NCBI RefSeq assembly: GCF_003966715.1
Contig: NZ_AP018907.1
Coordinates: forward strand, 3,708,001-3,772,000
Length of the DNA: 64,000 nt
Reading direction: 5' to 3'
Source of the DNA: Blastochloris tepida
GTDB taxonomy: Bacteria; Pseudomonadota; Alphaproteobacteria; Rhizobiales; Xanthobacteraceae
The translations under genes were made by a program, and so were the position numbers. Shown piece by piece: positions 25,729-34,610 of this stretch (its first letter is position 1; every line of letters starts with the position of its first letter). The notes under the pieces are model-generated. The model was not told the DNA's origin. It was given only the letters and a program-made list of their open reading frames with translations, and made no database searches.

Positions 25729-26763
25729 TCATGCCGCCTTCTTCTTCGGCTCGATCAGCCGGCGGTTGATCAGCAGCTCGGCGATCTGGACGGTGTTGAG
25801 CGCCGCGCCCTTGCGCAGATTGTCCGACACGCACCAGAAGTTCAGGCCGTTGTCGACCGTGCTGTCCTCGCGGATGCGGCTGATGTAGGTGGCGTCCTCG
25901 CCGGTCGCCTCCACCGGCGTGATGTAGCCGCCCGGCTCGTGCTTATCGATGACGAGGCAGCCCGGCGCCTTGGCGAGCAGAGCGCGCGCCTCCTCGGCCG
26001 TCACCGGCTTCTCGAACTCGACGTTCACGGCTTCCGAGTGCGACACGAACACCGGCACGCGCACGCAGGTGGCGGTGAGCTTGATCTTGGGGTCGAGGAT
26101 CTTCTTGGTCTCGGCCACCATCTTCCACTCTTCCTTGGTCGAGCCGTCCTCCATGAAGACGTCGATCTGCGGAATGAGGTTGAAGGCGATGCGCTTGGGG
26201 AACTTCTTGGTCTCCATCTCCTGCGCGGTGAACACCGCGCGGGTCTGGCTGAACAATTCGTCCATCGCGTCCTTGCCGGCGCCCGACACCGACTGATAGG
26301 TCGCCACCACCACCCGCTTGATGGTGAAGGCGTCGTGCAGCGGCTTCAGCGCCACCACGAGCTGCGCGGTCGAGCAGTTCGGGTTGGCGATGATCTTCTT
26401 CTTGGTGAAGCCCACCACCGCGTCGGCATTCACCTCCGGCACGATCAGCGGCACGTCGGGGTCTGTGCGCCAGGTCGAGGAATTGTCGATCACCACGCAG
26501 CCCTGCGCGCCGATCCGCGGCGACCACTCCTTCGACACGGCGCCGCCCGCCGACATCAGGCACAGATCGTTCGTCGTGAAATCGTGGTTCTCGAGCGCTT
26601 TGACCTTCAGCGTCCGGTCGCCATAGGAGACTTCCACGCCCAGGCTGCGGCGCGAGGCGAGCGGTATGACCTCATCGGCGGGAAAGCCCCGCTCGGCGAG
26701 GATCGACAGCATTTCGCGGCCCACATTGCCTGTGGCCCCGACGACTGCGACCGAGTAACCCAT
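25729..26763 (-). CDS. asd: Aspartate-semialdehyde dehydrogenase
   Basis: Reduces L-aspartyl-4-phosphate to aspartate semialdehyde for lysine, methionine and threonine synthesis. 344 aa. NADP-binding GATGNVG at 9-15, catalytic cysteine C130 in ANPNCSTAQ, and the HSEAVNVEF block late in the protein. The C-terminus ends with a short lysine-rich tail. ATG 26763 is preceded by GGAGAGTCAAGG and gives the family N-terminus MGYSVAVVGATG; the ATG 7 codons upstream is less likely. Monocistronic. Confidence 0.96.
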   Translation of the reverse strand: MGYSVAVVGATGNVGREMLSILAERGFPADEVIPLASRRSLGVEVSYGDRTLKVKALENHDFTTNDLCLMSAGGAVSKEWSPRIGAQGCVVIDNSSTWRTDPDVPLIVPEVNADAVVGFTKKKIIANPNCSTAQLVVALKPLHDAFTIKRVVVATYQSVSGAGKDAMDELFSQTRAVFTAQEMETKKFPKRIAFNLIPQIDVFMEDGSTKEEWKMVAETKKILDPKIKLTATCVRVPVFVSHSEAVNVEFEKPVTAEEARALLAKAPGCLVIDKHEPGGYITPVEATGEDATYISRIREDSTVDNGLNFWCVSDNLRKGAALNTVQIAELLINRRLIEPKKKAA

Positions 26764-26895
26764 CCTTGACTCTCCGGCGAACATCCCGGGCCGCGGCCAA
26801 TCGGCGGCAACCTGGGAGTCCAGGCCTTCTCCGGGAGCCTCGGCTTCTATTGCACAAGCGGCGCGGAGACAACACGCACGCGCGCGATCGCCGCC

Positions 26896-27111
26896 TCACA
26901 CCGCCCGGCCGCGCAGCCGCCGCTTCGCCTGGGCCCGGGCCACGAAGGTGGCGAACGGCACCAGCAGTCCGCGCTCCTCGGCAAGGGCCGTCTGCGGCGC
27001 GCGCAGGCTGCGCGCCTTGCGCAGCGCCGCCCGCCGGTCGAGCCAGATCACCTGTCCGCGCTCGGGCGGATCCGCAAACAGCGCGTCGAACCATTTTCCG
27101 GGCTGATACAT
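26896..27111 (-). CDS. Small hypothetical protein
   Basis: 71 aa, basic, no recognised domain: it starts MYQPGKWFDALFADPPERGQ and ends RAQAKRRLRGRAV. Codon use looks like the neighbours, and the frame is open well beyond chance in the least GC-rich part of this gap. A longer frame reaching 27261 lacks a convincing RBS. It may be a real small gene or a chance frame. It is divergent from the small secreted-protein gene. Confidence 0.45.
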   Translation of the reverse strand: MYQPGKWFDALFADPPERGQVIWLDRRAALRKARSLRAPQTALAEERGLLVPFATFVARAQAKRRLRGRAV

Positions 27112-27293
27112 GCACGCGTTCCCTAAGTATTTACTGGCAACGCGATAGAGTTTGCGTGGTTCCGCGGGCGGGTCGCCGCAGGCCGTTGCGCCGATGCAAC
27201 TGTGGGGCCCGATCGGCGTTGTCTTGAGCAATCCGCCCTGGCGGCGGCATGCGAAGGCCATTAGTGTGTGATCAAATCGGGATCGAGGGTGCC

Positions 27294-27596
27294 ATGCGGC
27301 TCGCCAGTCTTCTTGCCTCCACCGCCGTGCTCGCCATCGCGGCGACCACCGTTCTGCCGAGCGCGGCCGACGCCCAGAGCCGGCGGGGTCCGTCGCGGAT
27401 CACCGTGACGAAGGATCAGTCCTACCTCTATCCGGGCACGGCTGTTCCGGCGCGCACGGCGGCCGACTATGCGACCGACCTGCGCTTCCGCCCGGGCGTG
27501 CCGATGTCGTGGAATACCGGCCCCGGCGGCGATGGCGGCCAGTTCAACCTGCCGCAGCCGTTCGAGCTGGGCGGCATCCGGCCGCTGCAGTTCTGA
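27294..27596 (+). CDS. Small secreted protein, unknown function
   Basis: 100 aa. A clear signal peptide (MRLASLLASTAVLAIAATTV, cleavage after SAADA) is followed by a short mature part rich in Gly, Pro, Arg and aromatic residues, ending QPFELGGIRPLQF. The RBS CGAGGG is well placed before ATG 27294, and a strong terminator lies 57 bp after the stop, so this is a genuine single-gene transcript. No known family. Export to the periplasm or cell surface is predicted. Confidence 0.75.
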   Translation: MRLASLLASTAVLAIAATTVLPSAADAQSRRGPSRITVTKDQSYLYPGTAVPARTAADYATDLRFRPGVPMSWNTGPGGDGGQFNLPQPFELGGIRPLQF

Positions 27597-27652
27597 CCGG
27601 ACGGCGTTGGACGTCGACTTCGACTTGGATTTGGACTTGGACTTCGAAACGA

Positions 27653-27686
27653 AACGGCCGGGCAGGTGCCCGGCCGTTCTGTTTTT
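27653..27686 (+). terminator. Strong rho-independent terminator
   Basis: 12-bp perfect stem AACGGCCGGGCA / TGCCCGGCCGTT with a 2-nt centre, followed by CTGTTTTT. Ends the small secreted-protein transcript. It is 19 bp from the leuB stop on the other strand. Confidence 0.9.
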
Positions 27687-27704
27687 CGGGGTGGTTGATG
27701 ACGC

Positions 27705-28817
27705 TCAGCCCGCCAGCGCGTCGAGTTCGGCGAGAATCGCATCGCCCATCGCCGTGGTGCCGACCGTCGCCTGACCGGGCGCGGCGATGTCGCCGGTGCG
27801 CAGGCCCTTGGCCAGCACATTGGCGGTGGCCTGATCGAGCAGGTCGGCAGCGTCGCTGAGATTGAACGAATAGCGCAGCGCCATGCCGAACGAGCCGATC
27901 ATGGCGAGCGGATTGGCGAGCCCCTTGCCGGCGATATCGGGCGCCGAGCCATGCACCGGCTCGTACATCGCCTTGCGCTTGCCGGTCGCCGGATTGGCCT
28001 CGCCGAGCGAGGCGGACGGCAGCATGCCGAGCGAGCCGGTCAGCATCGCCGCGATGTCGGACAGCATGTCGCCGAACAGATTGTCGCAGACGATGACGTC
28101 GAACTGCTTGGGCCGGCGCACCAGCTGCATGCCGCAGGCGTCCGCCAGCTGGTGCTCCAGCTCCACGTCGGGATATTCGCGCTTGTGGACGGCGGTGACC
28201 ACCTCGTTCCACAGCACGCCCGACTTCATGACGTTGCGCTTCTCGGTCGAGGTCACCTTGTTGCGGCGCTTGCGGGCGAGGTCGAAGGCGACGCGGGCGA
28301 TGCGCTCGATCTCGTAGGTGTCATAGACCTGGGAATCGATGGCGCGCTTCTGACCGTTGCCGAGGTCGGTGATGGTCTTGGGCTCGCCGAAATAGACGCC
28401 GCCGGTGAGCTCGCGCACGATCATGATGTCGAGGCCCTCGACCAGATCGCGCTTGAGCGAGGAGGACTCGGCCAAGGCCGGATAGCAGATCGCCGGGCGC
28501 AAATTGGCGAACAGGCCGAGATCCTTGCGCAGGCGCAGCAGGCCCGCCTCGGGGCGCACCTCATAGGGCACGCCGTCCCATTTCGGCCCACCGACCGCGC
28601 CGAACAGCACGGCATCGGCGGCATGGGCCAGATCCATGGTCGAATCGGTGATGGCGACGCCGTCGGCGTCATAGGAGGAGCCGCCGACCAGCCGCTCGTC
28701 ATAGTCGAAGGCGGCGATGCCGCGCTTTTCGAACCAGGCGAGCAGGCGTTTCACCTCCGCCATCACCTCGGGGCCGATCCCGTCGCCGGGCAGAAGCAGG
28801 AGCTTGAACGAAGGCAT
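27705..28817 (-). CDS. leuB: 3-isopropylmalate dehydrogenase
   Basis: Oxidative decarboxylation of (2R,3S)-3-isopropylmalate in leucine synthesis. 370 aa. It starts [22 protein letters not shown]. Substrate-binding arginines lie in [12 protein letters not shown] and [11 protein letters not shown], with catalytic Y in the [14 protein letters not shown] neighbourhood and K in [26 protein letters not shown] near residue 285 is the NAD-binding signature. Alone on its strand; palindromic repeats lie upstream. Confidence 0.97.
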   Translation of the reverse strand: MPSFKLLLLPGDGIGPEVMAEVKRLLAWFEKRGIAAFDYDERLVGGSSYDADGVAITDSTMDLAHAADAVLFGAVGGPKWDGVPYEVRPEAGLLRLRKDLGLFANLRPAICYPALAESSSLKRDLVEGLDIMIVRELTGGVYFGEPKTITDLGNGQKRAIDSQVYDTYEIERIARVAFDLARKRRNKVTSTEKRNVMKSGVLWNEVVTAVHKREYPDVELEHQLADACGMQLVRRPKQFDVIVCDNLFGDMLSDIAAMLTGSLGMLPSASLGEANPATGKRKAMYEPVHGSAPDIAGKGLANPLAMIGSFGMALRYSFNLSDAADLLDQATANVLAKGLRTGDIAAPGQATVGTTAMGDAILAELDALAG

Positions 28818-29061
28818 GGCGCATCTCGCAGGGCTGTCAGCGGGTGTGTTGGCGTCATCCCGGCCGCAGCGAGGACATCTGGTCCGAGCGGAGAGCCGGG
28901 ATCGTCAGCAGGTCATTTGTCTGCATGCGGTCCCGGCTCTCGGCTCCGCCTCGGCCGGGACGACGAGAATGAGACGATTCCTCTAGAAGCTCGCGGGGCG
29001 GGCCGCAAGTATCAGCGCGGGCTGCACGTCACCCAGCGCTGCGGCGGCCATTAAGATTTTG
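28818..29061. other. Intergenic with large imperfect inverted repeat
   Basis: The gap between the leuB start and repeat A copy 3 is filled mainly by the inverted repeat at 28853-28967. The leuB promoter must lie within it; no clear hexamers are seen. Confidence 0.5.
28853..28967. repeat. Imperfect inverted repeat upstream of leuB
   Basis: Outer ends CGTCATCCCGGCCG and CGGCCGGGACGACG differ by one base when paired. Nested perfect arms GAGAGCCGGGA (28891-28901) and TCCCGGCTCTC (28931-28941). The same kind of CCCGG/GAGCCGG-rich element occurs at 34324-34455. Confidence 0.75.
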
Positions 29062-29113
29062 TTGGAGCATGATGTTATCGCAAAACCGGTTCCCACTTTT
29101 GCGCATCATGCTC
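29062..29113 (-). repeat. Palindromic repeat A, copy 3
   Basis: GAGCATGATG..TATCGCAAAACCGG..CACTTTTGCG..CATCATGCTC. The right end overlaps the stop codon of the transglycosylase gene (TGA 29114-29112), so the repeat supplies part of the stop. Confidence 0.85.
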
Positions 29114-30359
29114 AGCGCCCGCGGCGGAGCGCCTCCAGCACGTCGGCGGTGGCGCGGCCGGTGACCGGCAGGCCGTTCTTCTGCTGCACGGTGCGGATGG
29201 CGGCCACCGTCTGACGGCCGATGACGCCGTCGGCGACGCCGCCGATATCGAAGCCCGCCCGCATCAGCAGCGTCTGCAGCTCGCGCCGGCCGGCGCGGTC
29301 GAGCGGGCGCTCGGTCGTCGGCCAGGGGGTGGCGATCGGGCCGCCGCCGCGCAGCCGGTCGGCGAGGTGGCCGATCGACATGGCGTACACGATGGTGGGA
29401 TTGTATTGGTAGAACGCCTCGAAATTGCGGGTGACCAGGAAAGCGGGGCCGCGCCGCCCGGCCGGCAGGATGATGGCCGACGGGGCATCCGCCGGCAGGC
29501 CGCCGCCGACCAGCGGCCGGCCGTCGACCCGCCGAACGCCGGCCCCGGCCCAGCTCGACACCGGCTTGCGGTTCAGCCGCCCGGTCTGGCCCTCGCCGAT
29601 GCTGTCGGGCAGCTCGACCTCGACGCCCCAGGGCAGGCCGGCGCGCCAGCCGTTCAGGCGCACGAAATTGGCGATCGAGGCCAGCACGTCCGGCACCGAG
29701 GTCGCGACGTTGCGCCGGCCGTCGCCGTCGCCGTCCACCGCGACGCGGAAGAACACGGTCGGCATAAGCTGCGGCCCGCCGAACGCGCCGGCCCACGAGC
29801 CGTAGAGCGCGTCGTAGGGAATTTCATTGGTGGCGGCGACCTTGAGCGCCGCGATCAGCTCGGTGCGGAAATAGTCGCGACGCCGGGGCGCGGTGCAGGC
29901 CAGCGTCGCCAGCGAGCGCACGATGTGGCGCAGCCCCACCGTCTTGCCGTAGTCGCTCTCGATGCCCCACACCGCGACGATGGTGGTGGCCTCGACGCCG
30001 TACTTCGCCTCCAGCCGCGACAGCAGCGCGGCGTGCTCCTTCAGCAGCCGCTTGCCGTCGGCGATCTTCTCGTCATCGACCAGGGCGGCGACATAGTCCC
30101 AGGCCGGGGTGCGGAACTCCGGCTGGTTCTGCAGGAAGCCGACGACGGAAGCGTCGGTCAGCAGGCCGCGGAATGCGCGATCCAGCACCGCCTCGGGCAC
30201 GCCCTTGGCGCGGGCCTCGGCCTTGACCCCCTCGATGCAGGCGGCGGGCAGCGGCGGGCCGTCGACCGGGCCGACCGCGCGGGCGGGCGTGGAGCCGAGG
30301 AAGGTCGTGCCAAGGAGGGCGGCGAGGGCGAGCGAGGCGATGGGCGCGATTCGAACCAT
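29112..30359 (-). CDS. Lytic murein transglycosylase, MltB-like, with peptidoglycan-binding domain
   Basis: 415 aa. Cleaves the MurNAc-GlcNAc bond, leaving 1,6-anhydro ends. Signal peptide 1-28 (ending TPARA), no lipobox, so soluble periplasmic. MltB-type catalytic domain about 35-330, with catalytic glutamate E134 in VWGIESDYGKT and the YGSWAGAFGGPQLMPT block. Residues 345-412 form a PG_binding_1 domain (LQTLLMRAGFDIGGVADGVIG). ATG 30359 fits the signal peptide. Its stop overlaps repeat A copy 3. Part of an envelope-related neighbourhood. Confidence 0.93.
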   Translation of the reverse strand: MVRIAPIASLALAALLGTTFLGSTPARAVGPVDGPPLPAACIEGVKAEARAKGVPEAVLDRAFRGLLTDASVVGFLQNQPEFRTPAWDYVAALVDDEKIADGKRLLKEHAALLSRLEAKYGVEATTIVAVWGIESDYGKTVGLRHIVRSLATLACTAPRRRDYFRTELIAALKVAATNEIPYDALYGSWAGAFGGPQLMPTVFFRVAVDGDGDGRRNVATSVPDVLASIANFVRLNGWRAGLPWGVEVELPDSIGEGQTGRLNRKPVSSWAGAGVRRVDGRPLVGGGLPADAPSAIILPAGRRGPAFLVTRNFEAFYQYNPTIVYAMSIGHLADRLRGGGPIATPWPTTERPLDRAGRRELQTLLMRAGFDIGGVADGVIGRQTVAAIRTVQQKNGLPVTGRATADVLEALRRGR

Positions 30360-30454
30360 GCCCGCCAGTGTAGCGGACTGCCGGCGCTCTGCCGATCCTG
30401 GCGTGTGAGGCTGGCGTGTGATGGAACGTCCGGTTGGACCGAGTGGAAACCGGA

Positions 30455-30937
30455 TCACGCCGGGCGCGGCTGGCCGGTCGCGTCGAGATCCTCCAGGCGC
30501 TGGCGCACCCGGGCGAGTTCGGCCACGGTGTCGGCCATGCGCTGGGCCAGCAGCGCCTGCAGCCGGCCGGCGGCGACCGGAAACCCTTCCAGCGTGCGCA
30601 GGAAGGTGTTGCGGGGGATGCGCAGCAGCGTGGTGCTCTCGCGCGCCGTGGCGGTGGCGGGGCGGCGCACCTCGGTGATCAGCGCGGTTTCGCCGATGAG
30701 CGTGCCGGGGCCGGCCGGCACCTCCGGCTGGCCGGAATTCTGCGCGTGTTTCAGGCCGATGCTGCCGTCCACCACCACATAGGCGCAGTCGGCGTCCTCG
30801 CCTTCGCGGAACAGCACCTCGCCGGCCTTGAGCCGGCGGGTCTCGGCGCCGATCGCCAGAATGCGCAGCGTGTCGCGCCCCAGAACCTGCAGCACTGCCA
30901 CCCGTTCCAGCAGCGCGACGTCGTCATCGAGAGCCAT
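30455..30937 (-). CDS. Cyclic nucleotide-binding domain protein
   Basis: 160 aa consisting of one cNMP/Crp-type sensor domain without a DNA-binding helix-turn-helix. GEVLFREGEDADCAYVVVDGSIGL is the beta-roll start, GTLIGETALITEVRRPATATARE the phosphate-binding cassette with the key R, followed by a helical end. It probably binds cAMP or a related ligand and acts through protein contact. It begins 16 bp after the response regulator stop on the same strand, so the two genes likely form one operon. Confidence 0.88.
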   Translation of the reverse strand: MALDDDVALLERVAVLQVLGRDTLRILAIGAETRRLKAGEVLFREGEDADCAYVVVDGSIGLKHAQNSGQPEVPAGPGTLIGETALITEVRRPATATARESTTLLRIPRNTFLRTLEGFPVAAGRLQALLAQRMADTVAELARVRQRLEDLDATGQPRPA

Positions 30938-30952
30938 CGGCCTGCCGAACCG

Positions 30953-31651
30953 TCATGGAATGAGCTTGTACCCGCCGCCCTCGGTCACCAGCAGCTGCGC
31001 ATTGCCCGGATCCTTCTCGATCTTCTGGCGCAGCCGGTAGATGTGGGTTTCGAGCGTGTGGGTGGTGACGCCGGAATTGTAGCCCCAGACCTCCGACAGC
31101 AGCACGTCCCGCGCCACCGGCTTCTGGTCGGCGCGGTAGAGATAGCGCAGGATCGCCGTCTCCTTCTCGGTCAACCTGATCTTGGAGCCCTTGGCGGTGA
31201 TCAGCAGCTTCTGGCTCGGCCGGAAGCTGTAGGGACCGACGGTGAACACCGCGTCCTCGCTGGCATCGTGCTGGCGAAGCTGGGCGCGGATGCGCGCCAG
31301 CAGCACGGCGAAGCGGAACGGCTTCACCACATAGTCGTTGGCGCCCGCCTCCAGGCCGAGAATGGTGTCCGAATCGGCGTCGTGGCCGGTGAGCATGATG
31401 ACCGGCGACTTGAACCCGGCCTGCCGCAGCTCCCGCACCGCGTCGCGGCCGTCCATGTCCGGCAGGCCGACATCCATGATCACCAAATCGATGTGGCCGG
31501 CCTTGGCGGCCTCGATGCCGGCCTTGGCGGTCTCGGTGGCGACGGTCTCGAATTCCTTGTGCAGGTCGAGCTGTTCGACCAGCGCCGTGCGCAGATCCTC
31601 GTCGTCGTCAACCACGAGGATCTTGCGCGAGCCCGATATGGTCGTACTCAT
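30953..31651 (-). CDS. OmpR-family response regulator
   Basis: 232 aa. Receiver domain 10-125 with the acidic pocket VDDDED (14-19), phosphoacceptor D60 in VIMDVGLPD, and the KPF lysine. A winged-helix DNA-binding domain fills about 135-230 (LTEKETAILRYLYR, TTHTLETHIYRLRQKI). Resembles CenR-like regulators of alphaproteobacterial cell envelope, but I would not fix the name. No histidine kinase gene lies nearby. It is co-oriented with a cNMP-binding protein gene and divergent from an L,D-transpeptidase gene, which may be a target. Confidence 0.92.
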   Translation of the reverse strand: MSTTISGSRKILVVDDDEDLRTALVEQLDLHKEFETVATETAKAGIEAAKAGHIDLVIMDVGLPDMDGRDAVRELRQAGFKSPVIMLTGHDADSDTILGLEAGANDYVVKPFRFAVLLARIRAQLRQHDASEDAVFTVGPYSFRPSQKLLITAKGSKIRLTEKETAILRYLYRADQKPVARDVLLSEVWGYNSGVTTHTLETHIYRLRQKIEKDPGNAQLLVTEGGGYKLIP

Positions 31652-31799
31652 GGTGCGGCTCTTCTGTTCTTCTTCCCGTCGGTCGCGCCGGCGTCCACCA
31701 TCGGCCGCGACCTCGACCTGTGCGTCGCGGACGATAAGCTGCCGGAGCCGGAGCGCAAGCGGAACCGCGCCGCGAGACGATCATCGGGTCTGGATAAAC

Positions 31800-32348
31800 A
31801 TGGTCATGACGAGCCTGAGCCGGGTGCGGGTGGCCCGGCGCCCCGGCTGCCGCAGCGAGGGGCTGCTGTTCGCGGGCGGGCGCATGCTGCGCTGCGCGCT
31901 CGGGCGCAACGGCATCCGCGCCCTCAAGCGCGAGGGCGACGGGGCGACGCCGGCCGGCCGGTTCCCGTTCGGCCGGGCATGGTGGCGGGCCGACCGCGGC
32001 CTGCCGCCCGCAGGCAACTTGCGGCAACGGCGCATCCGCCGCGACGACGGCTGGTGCGATGCGCCAGGGGCAGCCTGCTACAACCGGCCGGTCCGGCTGC
32101 CCTGCCGCGCCAGCCACGAGGAGATGTGGCGGGCGGACGGGCTCTACGACCTTGTGGTCGAGATCGGCTGGAACCTCTCCCCGCGCCGCAGCCGGCACGG
32201 CAGCGCCATCTTCCTCCACGCCGCCCGCCCGGGCTCGGGCTTCACGGATCTGGCGCCGACCGCCGGCTGCGTCGCGCTGCGGCCGGCCGATCTGCGCCGG
32301 CTCGCCGCCCGGCTCGGGCCGCGAACCCGGCTGGTCGTCTGCCTGTGA
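31800..32348 (+). CDS. L,D-transpeptidase (YkuD family)
   Basis: 182 aa. Catalytic motif HGSAIFLH (133-140) followed after 16 residues by the nucleophile C157 in TAGCVAL, the YkuD signature. Proteins of this type form 3-3 cross-links in peptidoglycan or attach proteins to it. There is no obvious signal peptide: the first 20 residues are basic ([13 protein letters not shown]), so secretion is uncertain unless the start is different. ATG 31806 is an alternative. The stop overlaps the PAP2 gene start by 4 bp (GTGA), so the two are coupled. Confidence 0.88.
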   Translation: MVMTSLSRVRVARRPGCRSEGLLFAGGRMLRCALGRNGIRALKREGDGATPAGRFPFGRAWWRADRGLPPAGNLRQRRIRRDDGWCDAPGAACYNRPVRLPCRASHEEMWRADGLYDLVVEIGWNLSPRRSRHGSAIFLHAARPGSGFTDLAPTAGCVALRPADLRRLAARLGPRTRLVVCL

Positions 32349-33031
32349 CCGCCCGTGCCCGCCTGACGCTGCTGGTTGCGGCCCTCGGGGTCGCCATTGT
32401 GCTCGGGGTGTGGCCGGGGCTCGATCTCGCCGTCTCGGCGGCGGCGTTCGATCCTGCCGCGGGCCGCTTTCCCGCCGCGGTCGACCCAATGCTGAGGGGG
32501 CTGCGCGAGGTCTTCCGCATCCTGCCGCATCTGATCTTCTGGCCGGCGCTGGCGGCGCTGACGGTGGCGGCGCTGCGTCCGTCGCTGCGCCTGCCGCGCC
32601 GCGCGCTGATCTTTCTGGTCGCCACCTTCGCGCTCGGCCCCGGCCTGATCGTCAACGGCGTGGTCAAGACCGCCTGGGACCGGCCGCGGCCGCGCGACGT
32701 CGCGACCTTCGGCGGCACGGCGCCGTTCCAGCCGTGGTGGCAGCCGGGAGCGGGCTGGTTCGCCAACCGCTCGTTCGTCTCAGGCGAGGCGTCATCTTCG
32801 GCGTGGATGCTGGCGCCGGCCGCCCTGGCGCCGCCGCCGTGGCGGGCGCTCGCGCTGGCCGCTGCCGCAGGCTACGCCGTGGCCACCGCGGTGCTGCGGG
32901 TTCTGTTCGGCGCCCACTTCCTGTCCGACGTGGTGCTCGGCGCGCTGGTGTCGCTCGTCGTGGTCTGGCTCGGCTGGCGCTGGTACCGCCGGGTCGGGGC
33001 GGGCGCGCTTGGCAGCGCGGAAGGGCGCTGA
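32345..33031 (+). CDS. PAP2-family membrane phosphatase
   Basis: 228 aa, about five or six membrane segments. PAP2 active-site pieces: K108 and R113-P114 in [17 protein letters not shown] (143-150), and R185...H191...D195 in [11 protein letters not shown]. In the canonical second motif the residue after SG is His; here it is Glu (E148), a variant whose catalytic effect is unclear. Possible substrates are undecaprenyl diphosphate or lipid A phosphates. GTG start overlapping the L,D-transpeptidase stop. An envelope role is inferred from the pairing. Confidence 0.88.
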   Translation: MTARARLTLLVAALGVAIVLGVWPGLDLAVSAAAFDPAAGRFPAAVDPMLRGLREVFRILPHLIFWPALAALTVAALRPSLRLPRRALIFLVATFALGPGLIVNGVVKTAWDRPRPRDVATFGGTAPFQPWWQPGAGWFANRSFVSGEASSSAWMLAPAALAPPPWRALALAAAAGYAVATAVLRVLFGAHFLSDVVLGALVSLVVVWLGWRWYRRVGAGALGSAEGR

Positions 33032-33036
33032 TACAC

Positions 33037-33050
33037 CGCGCGCGATATTT
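33037..33050 (+). promoter_or_regulatory. 14-mer shared with the rpoH upstream region
   Basis: CGCGCGCGATATTT occurs here, 35 bp before argG, and identically at 11091-11104 upstream of the sigma factor gene. It could include a GATATTT-type -10. Chance identity is not excluded. Confidence 0.25.
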
Positions 33051-33084
33051 GGGGGCAAAACGCCCATTCCTCCGGAGTGCCGAC

Positions 33085-34317
33085 ATGCCGAAAGGCGACG
33101 TGAAGAAGGTGGTGCTCGCCTATTCGGGCGGGCTCGACACCTCGATCATCCTGAAATGGCTGCAGACCACCTATGGCTGCGAGGTGGTGACCTTCACCGC
33201 CGACCTCGGCCAGGGCGAGGAGCTGGAGCCGGCGCGCCAGAAGGCGCTGCTGCTCGGCATCAAGCCGGAGAACATCTTCATCGAGGATCTGCGCGAGGAG
33301 TTCGTGCGGGACTATGTGTTCCCGATGTTCCGCGCCAACGCCCAGTATGAGGGCCTCTATCTGCTCGGCACCTCGATCGCCCGCCCGCTGATCGCCAAGC
33401 GCCAGATCGAGATCGCCCGCCAAGTCGGCGCCGACGCGGTCTGCCACGGCGCCACCGGCAAGGGCAACGATCAGGTCCGCTTCGAGCTGACCTATTACGC
33501 GCTCGAGCCCAACATCAAGATCATCGCCCCCTGGCGCGAATGGGACCTCACCTCGCGTACCCGGCTGATCGAGTTCGCCGAGCAGCACCAGATCCCGATC
33601 GCCAAGGACAAGCGCGGCGAGGCGCCGTTCTCGGTCGACGCCAACCTGCTGCACACCTCCTCCGAGGGCAAGGTGCTGGAGGACCCGGCGCTCGAGGTGC
33701 CCGACTACGTCTTCTCGCGCACGCTGAGCCCCGAGCAGGCGCCCGATCAGCCGACCTACGTCACCATCGGCTTCGAGAAGGGCGATGCGACCTCGATCGA
33801 CGGCGTTGCGCTCACGCCGGCGGCGCTGCTCACCAAGCTCAACGAGCTCGGGCGTGCCAACGGCATCGGCCGGCTCGATCTGGTCGAGAACCGCTTCGTC
33901 GGCATGAAGAGCCGCGGCATGTACGAGACGCCGGGCGGCACCATCCTGCTGCTCGCCCATCGCGGCATCGAGTCGATCACGCTGGACCGCGGCGCGGCGC
34001 ATCTCAAGGACGAGCTGATGCCGCGCTATGCCGAGCTGATCTATAACGGCTTCTGGTATTCACCCGAGCGCGAGATGCTGCAGGCCTTGATCGACAAGAG
34101 CCAGGAGATGGTGACCGGCTGGGTGCGCCTGAAGCTCTACAAGGGCGGCGTCCACATCGTCGGCCGCGACAGCCCGTATTCGCTCTACGACCAGGATCTG
34201 GTGACGTTCGAGGAAGGCGCGGTTGCCTACGACCACCGCGACGCCGCCGGCTTCATCCGCCTCAACGCGCTCAGGCTGCGGACGTATGGGGCGAGGAAGC
34301 GGAAGCTGGAGAACTGA
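33085..34317 (+). CDS. argG: Argininosuccinate synthase
   Basis: Condenses citrulline and aspartate with ATP into argininosuccinate. 410 aa, type I length. The P-loop AYSGGLDTS (12-20) is the N-type ATP pyrophosphatase motif. [18 protein letters not shown] and [11 protein letters not shown] are strongly conserved, and the C-terminus has [14 protein letters not shown] [14 protein letters not shown] 33085 follows a short AT-richer leader. It is a single gene, ending in a repeat-rich gap with a hairpin at 34471. Confidence 0.97.
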   Translation: MPKGDVKKVVLAYSGGLDTSIILKWLQTTYGCEVVTFTADLGQGEELEPARQKALLLGIKPENIFIEDLREEFVRDYVFPMFRANAQYEGLYLLGTSIARPLIAKRQIEIARQVGADAVCHGATGKGNDQVRFELTYYALEPNIKIIAPWREWDLTSRTRLIEFAEQHQIPIAKDKRGEAPFSVDANLLHTSSEGKVLEDPALEVPDYVFSRTLSPEQAPDQPTYVTIGFEKGDATSIDGVALTPAALLTKLNELGRANGIGRLDLVENRFVGMKSRGMYETPGGTILLLAHRGIESITLDRGAAHLKDELMPRYAELIYNGFWYSPEREMLQALIDKSQEMVTGWVRLKLYKGGVHIVGRDSPYSLYDQDLVTFEEGAVAYDHRDAAGFIRLNALRLRTYGARKRKLEN

Positions 34318-34323
34318 GGCCAG

Positions 34324-34455
34324 TCATTCCGGTCTCGTCGCCCCGGCCAAGCGGCGAAGCCGCGCGAGCCGGGGCCGTGACCCGAATGGGACGCCTTATG
34401 GGACGCCTTTCCTGCAGACGGTCCCGGGTCTCGCTCCGCTCGCCCGGGACGACAG
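34324..34455. repeat. Imperfect inverted repeat after argG
   Basis: CCGGTCTCGTCGCCCCGGCC and later GGTCCCGGGTCTCGCTCCGC...CCCGGGACGACAGG give complementary GTCGTCCCGG-type ends. Same general class as 28853-28967. Contains a direct GGGACGCCTT repeat (34388 and 34400). Confidence 0.6.
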
Positions 34456-34470
34456 GAAACCGACGCTCAA

Positions 34471-34493
34471 GGAGCCGGGCAGCGCCCGGCTCC
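34471..34493 (+). terminator. Hairpin downstream of argG
   Basis: GGAGCCGGGC-AGC-GCCCGGCTCC, a 10-bp perfect stem followed by TGTCGTT. It probably ends argG transcription. Confidence 0.65.
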
Positions 34494-34509
34494 TGTCGTT
34501 GCGGCGGCT

Positions 34510-34610
34510 ATCGCGACCCGATCTGACCGCATTGAATCGGGTGCTCCAAGTCCTTGAGCTGTCGCATTCTCTTGCGCAAAACCGGTCCCCACTTTTGCGG
34601 AGAATGCTCT
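34510..34610 (-). repeat. Palindromic repeat A, copy 4 (two modules)
   Basis: Module 1 at 34564-34607 (GCATTCTC to GAGAATGC, with GCGCAAAACCGG and CACTTTTGCG inside). Module 2 (GATCTGACCGCATTGAATC) lies at about 34518-34538. On the minus strand the element starts with the TAG stop of the DUF1674 gene (TAGAGCATTCTCCGC). Confidence 0.8.

Noticed and set aside
27469..27774. Plus-strand frame containing an Asp/Leu/Phe hexamer-encoded run
   Set aside because: It crosses the strong terminator and overlaps leuB. The acidic run is simply the translation of a DNA hexamer repeat.
34318..34608. Possible small gene between argG and DUF1674
   Set aside because: The interval is accounted for by an inverted repeat, a terminator and repeat A copy 4.
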